Source: CAZGSV01 sp964528605
GTDB taxonomy: Bacteria; Armatimonadota; Zipacnadia; CAZGSV01
Reading direction: 5' to 3'
Assembly (NCBI GenBank): GCA_964528605.1
Contig: CAZGSV010000004.1
Coordinates: forward strand, 1 to 64,000
DNA: 64,000 nucleotides
Part shown: piece by piece, positions 49,743 through 58,492 of the stretch
Numbering within the stretch: position 1 is the first letter of the stretch
Layout: the number at the start of each line of letters is the position of its first letter
Made by a program: the position numbers and the translations under genes
The notes under the pieces: model-generated
Database searches by the model: none
What the model saw: only the letters and a program-made list of their open reading frames with translations
Told to the model about the DNA's origin: nothing

Positions 49743-50855
49743 ATGTTGCACCCAGGTAAACGCGCTGTGTTGTTTGTGACGTGTGTGAGTCTCTGTCTGG
49801 TAGTGTTGGGAGGCGCTGCGGCTTGGGCCCTCGAGGTGGAGACGCACGGCTTCATGCTCAACCGGGTCTATGCGAGCCCCGGCGAGCCGCCCTTCTTCCA
49901 GACCGACCGCATATCGGTCCAGACGGTCATGAAACTCAGCAACCGCTGCGCCGGCTCCATCGAGATCTACCACCATCCTTACATCCCGCCGGTGGGCGCG
50001 GCCGAGCCCTACCGCACCTACATCGAGAGCGCCTACGTGGACCTCAAGGACGCCGACGGCCAGGGCTTCTTCCGCGTCGGCCGCGGCCGCAGGCTCGCCT
50101 TCGGCATGGTGCCCTCCTACGGCAACCGCAAGACCAGCAACTACGGTCTGGTCTCGGAGACCTTCACGCAAGACCGCATCCAGGGCATCCAGTACTGCCG
50201 CACGGTGGAGAATGTGAACTACGCCGCCGCGCTCTATACCGCCTACCGCATCGGCAGCCGGCCGCTCGGCATTGGTGGCATCACCACCGCGCCGGCCAAC
50301 GTCGTGAACCACTTGGCCGACCGCGACGTGCCCCACGACATCAACCAGCGCCTCGAGTTGAGCGCGCGGGTCGGCGCCTCCACTCCGCAAGGACTCAGCG
50401 GCGGCGTCTCCTTCGCCACCAGCAAACTGTCGTCCGCGGACCTCACCTACATGCAGACCAACTTCGACGACACCTACACCAGCCGCACGCGCACCCGCTA
50501 CGGCCTGGACGCGCAGTACGCGAAAGGGCCCTGGTTCGGGCAGTTGGAGGCCTACTTCGGCAAGACCAGCGACCTGGACCACAACGCCTGGTGCGCGCTG
50601 GCCGGGCATGCCTTTCCCCAAGGCCAGAAGGTCTTTGTGCGGTACGGGCAGGAGAACAACGACATCACGCCCACAGCCACTCAGTTGACCTGGGACACCA
50701 GCCAACTGATGGTCTCCGCAGTGCAGCCCATAAAGTGGGCCGGCGGCCCCGTCTGGATCCAGTTTGAGTACGAGCGCAACGACGAGAAGCCGCCCGTGGC
50801 AACGCCCGAGGTCAGCAACGACGTTTTCTTTGCTGAACTCTTCGTGGGCTTCTAG
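49743..50855 (+). CDS. Putative outer-membrane beta-barrel protein
   Basis: 370 aa with a signal peptide (VLFVTCVSLCLVVLGGAAAWA). The mature part alternates short amphipathic strands rich in Tyr, Phe and Gly (AGSIEIYHHPYIPP, QGFFRVGRGRRLAFGMVPSYG, ARVGASTPQGLSGGVSFAT, GQLEAYFGKTSDLDHNAW, PVWIQFEYERND) and ends FFAELFVGF. A C-terminal phenylalanine is the signal for BAM assembly. By size and layout it resembles porins. Sitting between paaK and iorA, it is a candidate outer-membrane entry route for the substrate of the Liv system. GGAAGGTGG precedes the ATG. Confidence 0.75.
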   Translation: MLHPGKRAVLFVTCVSLCLVVLGGAAAWALEVETHGFMLNRVYASPGEPPFFQTDRISVQTVMKLSNRCAGSIEIYHHPYIPPVGAAEPYRTYIESAYVDLKDADGQGFFRVGRGRRLAFGMVPSYGNRKTSNYGLVSETFTQDRIQGIQYCRTVENVNYAAALYTAYRIGSRPLGIGGITTAPANVVNHLADRDVPHDINQRLELSARVGASTPQGLSGGVSFATSKLSSADLTYMQTNFDDTYTSRTRTRYGLDAQYAKGPWFGQLEAYFGKTSDLDHNAWCALAGHAFPQGQKVFVRYGQENNDITPTATQLTWDTSQLMVSAVQPIKWAGGPVWIQFEYERNDEKPPVATPEVSNDVFFAELFVGF

Positions 50856-50879
50856 GAAGGAAGCGGACCACTACAGTCA

Positions 50880-52676
50880 ATGGCGGGTTCGAGGCCGAGA
50901 GGCCGGGGCGGCAGACGCCTGCTTCTCTCCGGCAACGAGGCGTTGGCGCTGGGCGCCTATGAGGCTGGAGTGAGGCTGGCCGCCGGCTACCCTGGCACGC
51001 CCAGTTCCGAGATTCTGGAGAGTATCGCCGCCTACGACGGCGTCTACGCCGAGTGGTCGGTCAATGAGGCGGTGGCGCTGGAGGTGGCCGCGGGAGCCTC
51101 GCTCACGGGTGCCCGCGCCCTCGCGGCCATGAAGCAAGTCGGCCTGAACGTGGCCTCGGACCCGCTGTTGACCCTGTCCTACACGGGCGTGCGCGGCGGT
51201 TTGGTCATCGTGTCTGCGGACGACCCTGGCGTCCACAGTTCACAGAACGAGCAGGACAACCGCCACTACGCGCGCTTCGCCAAGATCCCGATGCTGGAGC
51301 CCAGCGACAGCCAGGAAGCCAAGGACTTCGTGCTGCGCGCCTTCGACATCAGCGAGCGGTTCGATACGCCCGTGCTGCTCCGCCTTACCACGAGGATTTC
51401 GCACTCCAACTCGCCGGTCACGCGCGGAAAGGTCCGTCCCCAGCGGCCCGCGACCGAGCCCCCGTGCGACGCCCTCAAGTACGTCATGGTGCCGGCGCAC
51501 GCCAGGGTGCGCCACGAGTTCGTGCAGGCTCGCATGGAGAAGTTGCGGCGTTACTCGGAGCAGACCCCGCTCAACCGCGCCATGGCGGGCAGCAAGGCAC
51601 TCGGCATCGTCACCTCCGGCGTCGCCTACCAGTACGCGCGTGAAGCGTTTCCCGAGGCTTCCTTCCTCAAGTTGGGAATGACCTACCCGGTCCCGGTAGG
51701 CAAGGTGGCGCAGTTCGCGCGCGGCGTTAGGCGCCTGCTCGTCGTGGAGGAGTTGGACCCGTTCCTCGAGGAGGAGATTGCCGCAGCCGGCATGAGCGTG
51801 GCGCGGCGCGCGCGCCGCTTCTACCTGGGAGAACTCGACCCCGACCGCGTGCGCGAAATGGTTACCGGCCGTCGAGCCGCTCAGGCGCGCCGCCGGCAGA
51901 CCCCTCTGCCCTCGCGGCCGCCGGTGTTGTGCCCCGGCTGCCCGCATCGCGGCGTCTTCTACGCCCTCGCCCGCCTGAAACTCTTCGTCACCGGCGACAT
52001 CGGTTGCTACACGCTCGGCGCTTCTCAGCCGCTCGGCTCCCTGCACACTTGCTTGTGCATGGGCGCGGGCCTTTCGCAAGCGCACGGAGTGGATCGCGCG
52101 CTCGGCGGCCGCAAGGGAATCGTCGCCGTCATCGGCGACTCCACTTTCCTGCACGCCGGTATGCCGGGTCTGCTCAACATAGCCTACAACCGCGGCATCA
52201 GCACGGTGATAGTCCTCGACAACCGCACGACGGCAATGACCGGCTTGCAGCCGCACGCGGGCACCGGCCGCACGCTTCAAGGAGACAGCACCAAGTCCGT
52301 GGACTTCCTGGCCCTGGGCCGCGCGCTCGGCATTGAGCGCGTGCGCGCTATAGACCCCTACGACCTCAAGGCCACCCAGCAGGCGATCGCCGAAGAAGCG
52401 CAAGCGGACGCTCCCTCGCTCTTGGTGACCACTCGACCATGCCTGCTGCTGGCGGGCGCGGAAAGGGAGGAGCAACCCTTCGTCGTGCCTGAGGAGTGCA
52501 GTCGCTGCGGGCGCTGCTTCCTCCTCGGATGTCCCGCCATCTACGTCGAGGAAGTCGAGACCGTGAACGGAAAGGAACGGCGGCGGCCGGGGGTGCAGGC
52601 CGCCTTGTGCGCCGCGTGCGGAATGTGTGTGCAGGTCTGCCCGCGCGGGGCGCTGAAGGCGCGGCAGCCGCGGTGA
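50880..52676 (+). CDS. iorA: Indolepyruvate:ferredoxin oxidoreductase, alpha subunit
   Basis: 598 aa. The N-terminal pyrimidine-binding domain starts LLLSGNEALALGAYEAGVRLAAGYPGTPSSEI, with EWSVNEAVALEVAAGAS. The TPP-binding domain (about 345-530) contains LCPGCPHRGVFYAL, GDIGCYTLG and IGDSTFLHAGMPGLLN. Two 4Fe-4S motifs close the protein (Cys540 region CSRCGRCFLLGC, Cys577 region CAACGMCVQVC). The enzyme decarboxylates aryl-pyruvates from aromatic amino acids to aryl-acetyl-CoA while reducing ferredoxin. It is oxygen-sensitive. The stop overlaps the iorB GTG. Confidence 0.95.
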   Translation: MAGSRPRGRGGRRLLLSGNEALALGAYEAGVRLAAGYPGTPSSEILESIAAYDGVYAEWSVNEAVALEVAAGASLTGARALAAMKQVGLNVASDPLLTLSYTGVRGGLVIVSADDPGVHSSQNEQDNRHYARFAKIPMLEPSDSQEAKDFVLRAFDISERFDTPVLLRLTTRISHSNSPVTRGKVRPQRPATEPPCDALKYVMVPAHARVRHEFVQARMEKLRRYSEQTPLNRAMAGSKALGIVTSGVAYQYAREAFPEASFLKLGMTYPVPVGKVAQFARGVRRLLVVEELDPFLEEEIAAAGMSVARRARRFYLGELDPDRVREMVTGRRAAQARRRQTPLPSRPPVLCPGCPHRGVFYALARLKLFVTGDIGCYTLGASQPLGSLHTCLCMGAGLSQAHGVDRALGGRKGIVAVIGDSTFLHAGMPGLLNIAYNRGISTVIVLDNRTTAMTGLQPHAGTGRTLQGDSTKSVDFLALGRALGIERVRAIDPYDLKATQQAIAEEAQADAPSLLVTTRPCLLLAGAEREEQPFVVPEECSRCGRCFLLGCPAIYVEEVETVNGKERRRPGVQAALCAACGMCVQVCPRGALKARQPR

Positions 52677-53326
52677 AGGCCCACCGCGTTACCAGCCTCA
52701 TCTTGGCCGGCGTCGGCGGGCAGGGCATCGTCACCAGCAGCGACATTCTGGCGCAGGCTTGCTTCCTCTCCGGCTACGCCGTGAAGAAGAGCGAAGTCCA
52801 CGGCATGGCCCAGCGGGGGGGGAGCGTGGTGGCCCAGGTCCGCTTCGCCCAGGAAGGCGAGGTCCTCTCGCCGCTCATCCCCGCGGGGCAGGCGGACCTG
52901 CTGATCGGCTTCGAGATGCTCGAGGCGTTGCGCCAGGCAGAATCGGTGCGACGCGGCGGCCTGGCCGTGGTGGACCAGTTGCGCATCGAGCCCGTTACGA
53001 TTGCCCAGGGCGGCGGCCGCTACCCCGATGACGCTTTGCGGGCGATGGGGGCGCGCGCCCGCGTGGTCTCCGTTCCGGGAGGAGAGATCGCGCGCGCGGC
53101 GGGGAATGCGCGCGCTCGAGGAGTGGCGGTGCTGGGCGCGGCCTCGGCATTCTTGCCCCTGGAGCTCGCTGCCTGGGAGAAAGCCCTGGCCGAGGTCTTG
53201 TCAGCCAGGGCGCTGGAGTGCAATCTGGTGGCGTTGAGGCTGGGACGTGAACTGGGAGAGGCGGCAAGCAGGCAGGCCAAGCACGGGCCTGCCTCTCACA
53301 GCAAACAAGGGAGTGGACCGCAGTGA
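52673..53326 (+). CDS. iorB: Indolepyruvate:ferredoxin oxidoreductase, beta subunit
   Basis: 217 aa from the GTG at 52673, overlapping iorA by 4 bp. The gamma-domain signature [21 protein letters not shown] and [21 protein letters not shown] are intact, as is [16 protein letters not shown]. It completes the IorAB heterodimer. The C-terminal 15 residues ([18 protein letters not shown]) look unstructured. The stop overlaps the next paaK GTG by 4 bp. Confidence 0.94.
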   Translation: MKAHRVTSLILAGVGGQGIVTSSDILAQACFLSGYAVKKSEVHGMAQRGGSVVAQVRFAQEGEVLSPLIPAGQADLLIGFEMLEALRQAESVRRGGLAVVDQLRIEPVTIAQGGGRYPDDALRAMGARARVVSVPGGEIARAAGNARARGVAVLGAASAFLPLELAAWEKALAEVLSARALECNLVALRLGRELGEAASRQAKHGPASHSKQGSGPQ

Positions 53327-54624
53327 TTTGGGACGAGAAGAACGAATGCATGGCCCCGGAGCGGCGCACTCAGTTGCAGGTAGAAAGGCTGCGCCGCACC
53401 GTGAAATGGGTCTCCGAGCGCGTGCCCCATTACCACAAGGCGCTCAAAGAAGCCGGCATCGCCGCCCAGGACATCAAGAGCCTCGACGACCTGCGCGCGC
53501 TGCCGTTCACCACTAAGGACGACCTGCGCGACAATTATCCCTTCGGCCTCTTCGCCGTGCCGTTGGAGGAGGTAGTGCGCATCCACGCCTCCTCAGGCAC
53601 CACCGGCAAACCTACGGTCGTCGGCTACACCCGCGAGGACATCGAACTGTGGGCCCAGACCATCGCGCGCACTATCGGCTGCGGCGGCGGCACGCCCAAG
53701 GACGTCATGCAAGTCGCCTACGGCTACGGCCTCTTCACCGGTGGCCTGGGCCTGCACTACGGCGGTGAGAAGATGGGCTGCACCGTGGTGCCCACCTCCG
53801 CCGGCAACAGCAAACGGCAAGTAATGCTCATGCAGGACTTCGGCTGCACCATCCTCGCCTGCACTCCTTCGTATTCCCTTTATCTAGCCGAGGTCGCCGA
53901 GGACATGGGCGTGGACATCAAGTCGCTGCGGCTGCGCGTCGGGCTCTTCGGCGCCGAGCCCTGGACCGACAGCATGCGCAACGAGATCGAGGCGCGGCTT
54001 GGCATCATCGCCATTGACATCTACGGCCTGAGCGAGGTCATCGGCCCGGGCGTGGCCAGCGAGTGCGAGGAAAAGCACGGCCTGCACGTCTTCGAGGACC
54101 ACTTCATCCCCGAGGTCATCAACCCCGCCACCGGCGAGGTCCTCCCCGACGGGCAGGAAGGCGAGTTGGTCTTCACCTCAGTCACCAAGAAGGCGTTCCC
54201 CGTGCTCCGCTACCGCACGCGCGACCTGAGCAAACTCATGCGCGAACCTTGCCCCTGCGGCCGCACCCTCATCAGAATGGCGCGCATCACCGGCCGCACC
54301 GACGATATGATCGTGGTGCGCGGCACCAACGTCTTTCCCTCGCAGATCGAGACCGTGCTCATGGAAGTCGAGGAGACCGCACCCCACTACCGCCTCATCG
54401 TGGACAAGCGCGGCGCCCTGGACGAACTCACCGTGGAGATTGAGGTCAACGAGCGCATCTTCTCCGACGCGGTGCGCCACCTTGAGGAGTTGGAGCACAA
54501 GATCCAGCGCGAGTTGGAGGCGGTACTCGGCATCAGCGCCATCATCAAGTTGGTGGAGCCGCGCAGCATTCAGCGCTCCGAGGGCAAGGCGCAGCGCGTC
54601 ATTGACAAGCGCAAGACGCAGTAG
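53323..54624 (+). CDS. paaK: Phenylacetate-CoA ligase family protein (second copy)
   Basis: 433 aa from the GTG at 53323, with AGGGAGTGG upstream. [49 protein letters not shown] and [20 protein letters not shown] are intact. The lid ends [11 protein letters not shown]. Two PaaK enzymes flanking iorAB may differ in aryl substrate or direction. This second copy is the canonical partner of iorAB in many anaerobes. Confidence 0.92.
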   Translation: MIWDEKNECMAPERRTQLQVERLRRTVKWVSERVPHYHKALKEAGIAAQDIKSLDDLRALPFTTKDDLRDNYPFGLFAVPLEEVVRIHASSGTTGKPTVVGYTREDIELWAQTIARTIGCGGGTPKDVMQVAYGYGLFTGGLGLHYGGEKMGCTVVPTSAGNSKRQVMLMQDFGCTILACTPSYSLYLAEVAEDMGVDIKSLRLRVGLFGAEPWTDSMRNEIEARLGIIAIDIYGLSEVIGPGVASECEEKHGLHVFEDHFIPEVINPATGEVLPDGQEGELVFTSVTKKAFPVLRYRTRDLSKLMREPCPCGRTLIRMARITGRTDDMIVVRGTNVFPSQIETVLMEVEETAPHYRLIVDKRGALDELTVEIEVNERIFSDAVRHLEELEHKIQRELEAVLGISAIIKLVEPRSIQRSEGKAQRVIDKRKTQ

Positions 54625-54666
54625 GAGCCCGGCGCGCTCCCGGGCGCTCTGAGGAGGTAACTGAGG

Positions 54667-55110
54667 ATGAACACCGTGCGACAGCTGTCGGTCTTCCTGG
54701 AGAACCGCTCCGGGCGGCTGGCGGAGGTTTTCAACAAACTCGCCGAGGAGCAGATCAACGTGCGCGCCATGTGCGTCGCCGACACCTCCGAGTTCGGCAT
54801 CCTGCGGCTGATCGTCCCCGACACCAAGCGGAGCGCGGCCGTGCTCAGGGATGCCGGGTTCGCCGTGGGGGAGTCGCAGGTCTTCGCCGCCGAGGTGCCG
54901 GACAAGCCGGGCGGGATGGCGGGCGTGCTCAAGGTGCTGGCCGAGGACGCCATCAATGTCGAGTACGCCTACGCCTACGGCCCGGTGGAGGGCACCGGCA
55001 AGGCTGTAATCCTCTTCCGCGTGCCTGACGAGATACTGGAGATGACGGCCAAGGCGTTCGCCAACGCGAACATCCGCACGCTCAGCGAGCAGGAGTTGAT
55101 GAGTCTCTAG
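54667..55110 (+). CDS. Tandem ACT-domain protein
   Basis: 147 aa built from two ACT domains: RQLSVFLENRSGRLAEVFNKL (1-70) and ESQVFAAEVPDKPGGMAGVLKVL (about 70-145). ACT domains bind amino acids and signal their level. GAGGAGG lies about 10 nt before the ATG. Proteins of this type are regularly found beside iorAB/paaK and probably sense the aromatic amino acid substrate. No DNA-binding domain is present. Confidence 0.9.
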   Translation: MNTVRQLSVFLENRSGRLAEVFNKLAEEQINVRAMCVADTSEFGILRLIVPDTKRSAAVLRDAGFAVGESQVFAAEVPDKPGGMAGVLKVLAEDAINVEYAYAYGPVEGTGKAVILFRVPDEILEMTAKAFANANIRTLSEQELMSL

Positions 55111-55173
55111 CGGCTGCGCCCAGACAGCCTGCTTCTGATCCGTCTCGCCCGCGTTGGGCAGGTGAGGCAGTAA

Positions 55174-55962
55174 GTGATCATTGACCTCCATACCCATGCC
55201 TTCCCGGACCGCCTCGCGGCCCGCGCCCTTGCCGCCCTCGAGGAGCACTCGGGCGACTACAAGGCGCTGCTCGATGGCACGGTAGGCGCGCTGCTCGCGT
55301 CCATGGACAAGGCCGGCGTTGACGTCGCCGTCGTCTGCTCCATAGCCACCAGCCCGCGGCAGTTCGAATCCATCCTGCGTTGGTCCGAGGAGATCGCCTC
55401 CGAGCGCATCGTGCCCTTCCCCTCGGTGCATCCGCAGGGCAACTGCGGGCGCGAGGTGCGGGAGATTGCGGCGCGCGGCTTCAAGGGCGTCAAGTTGCAC
55501 CCCCAGTACCAGTCCTTCGCCGTGGACAGCCCAGAGGCCTTCCCCATTTACGAGGCGCTCGTCGAGACGGGCCTGCTGCTCGGGCTCCACGCCGGCTGGG
55601 ACATAGCGTTTCCGGGGGACGAATCCGCCTCGCCGGACAGAATCGCGCGGGTGGTGGAGAAGTTCCCGGGCCTGCGACTGGTGGCGTATCACCTGGGTGG
55701 CTGGCGGGAGTGGGAACTGGTGCTCGAGCATCTGGCGGGCATGGACCTCTGCTTCGACACCTCGTTCACTCTGGGCGACGCGCCGCCGGCGCTGATGGAA
55801 CAGATAGTCGCGAAGCACGGCTGGGACAAGATCGTGTTCGGCAGCGATTCCCCCTGGGCCGACCAGGCGGACGAGGTTGCCAAGATCCGCGCCCTCGGCC
55901 TAGACCCGGAGACCGAACGCAACGTCCTGGGCGCCACCTCCGCCCGCCTGCTGGGCCTGTAG
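55174..55962 (+). CDS. Amidohydrolase 2 family metal-dependent hydrolase
   Basis: 262 aa from the GTG at 55174. A TIM-barrel hydrolase or decarboxylase of the ACMSD-like Amidohydro_2 group: DLHTHAFPD supplies the two metal histidines, then GFKGVKLHPQYQ with the conserved Lys and His, GLHAGWD, VAYHLGGW and FGSDSPW with the catalytic Asp. A few members decarboxylate aromatic acids, which would fit the preceding cluster; most remain uncharacterised. It is the last gene of the long co-directional run. The repeat tract at 55965 begins right after its stop. Confidence 0.85.
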   Translation: MIIDLHTHAFPDRLAARALAALEEHSGDYKALLDGTVGALLASMDKAGVDVAVVCSIATSPRQFESILRWSEEIASERIVPFPSVHPQGNCGREVREIAARGFKGVKLHPQYQSFAVDSPEAFPIYEALVETGLLLGLHAGWDIAFPGDESASPDRIARVVEKFPGLRLVAYHLGGWREWELVLEHLAGMDLCFDTSFTLGDAPPALMEQIVAKHGWDKIVFGSDSPWADQADEVAKIRALGLDPETERNVLGATSARLLGL

Positions 55963-55964
55963 GC

Positions 55965-56005
55965 GAGTGACGAGTGGCCAGTGACCAGCGGCTAGTGCCC
56001 AGCGG
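55965..56005. repeat. Degenerate CACTGG-type repeat tract (family E, copy 2)
   Basis: GAGTGACGAGTGGCCAGTG, ACCAGCGGCTAGTG and CCCAGCGG are variants of the phrase seen at 25321-25377, here on the opposite strand. It begins 3 bp after the amidohydrolase stop. Confidence 0.65.
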
Positions 56006-56114
56006 ATCGCGCCCCAGCGAGGCGCGCGGAATCGGAGGCCTGAGCACTGCAGTCAGATCCCAGCCGAAAAGCGGCTGAGCACAGGAACGTCGCCGAGACG
56101 GAGATGAGGTGCGC

Positions 56115-58361
56115 ATGGGTTGGCTGCTTGCGGTGGTAGGGTTGCTGAGCGTAGGCGGGGGTGGGCAGGGGCTGCTGCTCGCTCGTGACGGACAGGCGCC
56201 CTGTCGGATAGTGGCAGCGGCGGACAACAAGGCAGCGCGCGCCGCAGGCGAGGAACTGGGCCGCTACCTTAGCAGGATCACCGGCGCGCGGTTTGAGGTC
56301 AGCAACGAGCGCGGGCCCGCGAACATCCTGGTCGGCTCGGCCTCCGACTTCGCACCCCTGCCTTTCGAGGCCGACCTCTCCCGCTACCAGTCCTTCGCGC
56401 TCCGCTCTTGGGGCGATGATCTCTACGTGCTGGGGAGCGACGAGAAAGCGGTGTGGTTCGCGGTCTACGACCTGCTCGAGCGGCTCGGGTGCCGCTGGTT
56501 CATGCCCGGCGAAATCGGCGAAGTCGTGCCGCAGGCGCCGGAACTGCGGGCGCCCCCCCTAGAGGTGAGCGAGGCGCCTGCATTTCTCAAGCGCAGCATC
56601 TGGTATTCCGAGGACAACTCCCAAGAGGGCAATAAGCGCCTCGCCGAGTGGCAACTGCGCAACAAGGTGGCGGACTACCCCCTCTGGCACTCCCACAACC
56701 TCAACAGCCTGGTGCCGCCGGACAAGTACTTCGACCAGCACCCGGAGTACTACGCGCTCGTCGGCGGCAAGAGGCAGCCCACCCAGATCTGCACCACCAA
56801 CCCCGAGGTGCGCGAGATAGCCGTGGAGACGGTGCTCGACTACTTCAAGGAGCACCCGGAAGCCACGAGTTACTCGCTCTCGCCGGAGGACAACGCCGAC
56901 TTCTGCGAGTGCGAGCGGTGCCGGGCTCTCGATAGCGGCGCCCGCGTCGGTCCCTACCCCGACGTCTCCCAGCGCATGATCGAGTTCTTCAACTACTTAG
57001 CGGAGCGCGTGACGGCCGTCTATCCCGACAAGGTGTTCGGCTTCTACTGCGTCTATATGAACTTCCGCGAGCCGCCCAAACGCAGGCTGCACCCGGCGCT
57101 GGTGCCCGTGATCACGGCGCAGGGCTTCTGCTCCATTCACTCGATAGCGGACAAGTTCTGCCCCGAGCGGCAGGAGATGCGCCGCATCCTCGGAGGCTGG
57201 AAGGCGGTCTCCTCGCAGTTCTACATCCGCGAGTACGATCCGCCGCCGTGGCACGGAGAGATACCTGACGCGCTCTACGGGATGCACCTCAGGGAGATGC
57301 CCGTCTACGCCGAGTTGGGCGCCAAAGGGTTCTCTTGGGAGGGGCACCAGTCCTGGATTCAGGCGCTGCCGAGTTACTACATCTGCGCCAAGATGATGTG
57401 GAATCCGCAGGCGGACGGCGAAGCCCTGCTCCGCGACTTCTACGACAAGTTCTTCGCAGAGGCGGCGGAGCCGATGGGACGGCACTTCACGCGCTTGGAG
57501 CAGTGCTATCGGCAGGTCAGGCATCACCCCGGCTGGAGCGACCTGGACTACCTCAGCGACTTCTCCAACCAGGATATGCGCTACCTGCGCGCGGCCCTCA
57601 GGGAGGCGCGGCAGGCGGCGCAGCGGGAAATTGTGCGTCGCCGCGTGCAGATGGTGGACCTAGGGTTCAGGTATCTGGCGGCAGTGCGCGACGCCCAGGA
57701 TTACACCGGACGCGTGTCGGTGGCTCGCCGAATCAGGGCTGCCGAGCAAGCGGCGCGCTACGTAGACCTGCTTGCATCGCTCAACGAGGACTTCATCGCC
57801 CTCGAGGCAGCGAAGCGGCGCGTCGCGCGGCTGCGATCGGAGGCGAGGGCCGCCTATCCGGATTCGGTGGAGTTGCAGCGCACGGGCAATCTGCGCTTTG
57901 ACCTGCCGAAGATATGGCGCTTCCGCCAGGACTCGGAGGCGGAGGGCGAGGCGCTGGGCTGGTGGAGGCCGGATTTCGACGACAGCGGCTGGGAGACGGT
58001 CTCGACCGAGAGCCAGTGGTGCGACCAGGGGCGCCACGGCATGACCGGTCGCGGTTGGGCGAGGGTGCGTTTCACCCCGCCGAAGGAGTTCGGCGGCAGG
58101 CGCGCCCTTCTCTTCTTCGGCGCGCTGGATGAGGGCGGGATCATCTACCTCAACGGCGTGCCGGTGCAAAACACGGACGACCTCCTCGGGCACCAGTGGG
58201 ACGTTCCGTTCCAGGTGGACGTGACGGCGGCGTTGCGACCGGGAGAGGAGAACGTGCTCGCGGTGCATGCCTGGTCTGAGGGGACGCTCGGGGGCGTATG
58301 GCGGCCCGTCGTTCTCTGCACCGTCGGAGCCGACTGGCCCGCCGCATCCGCCACGCACTAG
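56115..58361 (+). CDS. DUF4838 protein, GH67-like
   Basis: 748 aa from the ATG at 56115, with GAGGT upstream. A short signal-like stretch (LLAVVGLLSVGGGGQGLLLA) is followed by an alpha-glucuronidase N-like domain (about 35-130: AARAAGEELGRYLSRITGARFEV, ANILVGS, VWFAVYDLLERLGCRWFMPGEIGEV). DUF4838 follows (about 150-470), including SLSPEDNADFCECERCRALDSG, whose Cys pair may bind metal or a sugar. The C-terminal 110 residues form a jelly-roll domain (GWWRPDFDDSGW, RALLFFGALDEGGIIYLNG, RPGEENVLAVHAW). A role in cleaving uronic-acid-containing glycans is plausible by analogy, not proven. Confidence 0.85.
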   Translation: MGWLLAVVGLLSVGGGGQGLLLARDGQAPCRIVAAADNKAARAAGEELGRYLSRITGARFEVSNERGPANILVGSASDFAPLPFEADLSRYQSFALRSWGDDLYVLGSDEKAVWFAVYDLLERLGCRWFMPGEIGEVVPQAPELRAPPLEVSEAPAFLKRSIWYSEDNSQEGNKRLAEWQLRNKVADYPLWHSHNLNSLVPPDKYFDQHPEYYALVGGKRQPTQICTTNPEVREIAVETVLDYFKEHPEATSYSLSPEDNADFCECERCRALDSGARVGPYPDVSQRMIEFFNYLAERVTAVYPDKVFGFYCVYMNFREPPKRRLHPALVPVITAQGFCSIHSIADKFCPERQEMRRILGGWKAVSSQFYIREYDPPPWHGEIPDALYGMHLREMPVYAELGAKGFSWEGHQSWIQALPSYYICAKMMWNPQADGEALLRDFYDKFFAEAAEPMGRHFTRLEQCYRQVRHHPGWSDLDYLSDFSNQDMRYLRAALREARQAAQREIVRRRVQMVDLGFRYLAAVRDAQDYTGRVSVARRIRAAEQAARYVDLLASLNEDFIALEAAKRRVARLRSEARAAYPDSVELQRTGNLRFDLPKIWRFRQDSEAEGEALGWWRPDFDDSGWETVSTESQWCDQGRHGMTGRGWARVRFTPPKEFGGRRALLFFGALDEGGIIYLNGVPVQNTDDLLGHQWDVPFQVDVTAALRPGEENVLAVHAWSEGTLGGVWRPVVLCTVGADWPAASATH

Positions 58362-58492
58362 CCCGGCCCCTCGCGGGGCTCCCGCAACACGCGACGCGCC
58401 GGGTCGTCCGGTTGGGCAACGGACGCAGCGTGGCGCGCTTGCGGGGTCGGTGGCCGACCGGTAGCATCGTGTGTTCCGCTGGAGGGATGTTG

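Noticed and set aside
54178..55818. 546-codon minus-strand frame
   Set aside because: It is antisense to paaK copy 2, the ACT gene and the amidohydrolase, all of which have strong motif support.
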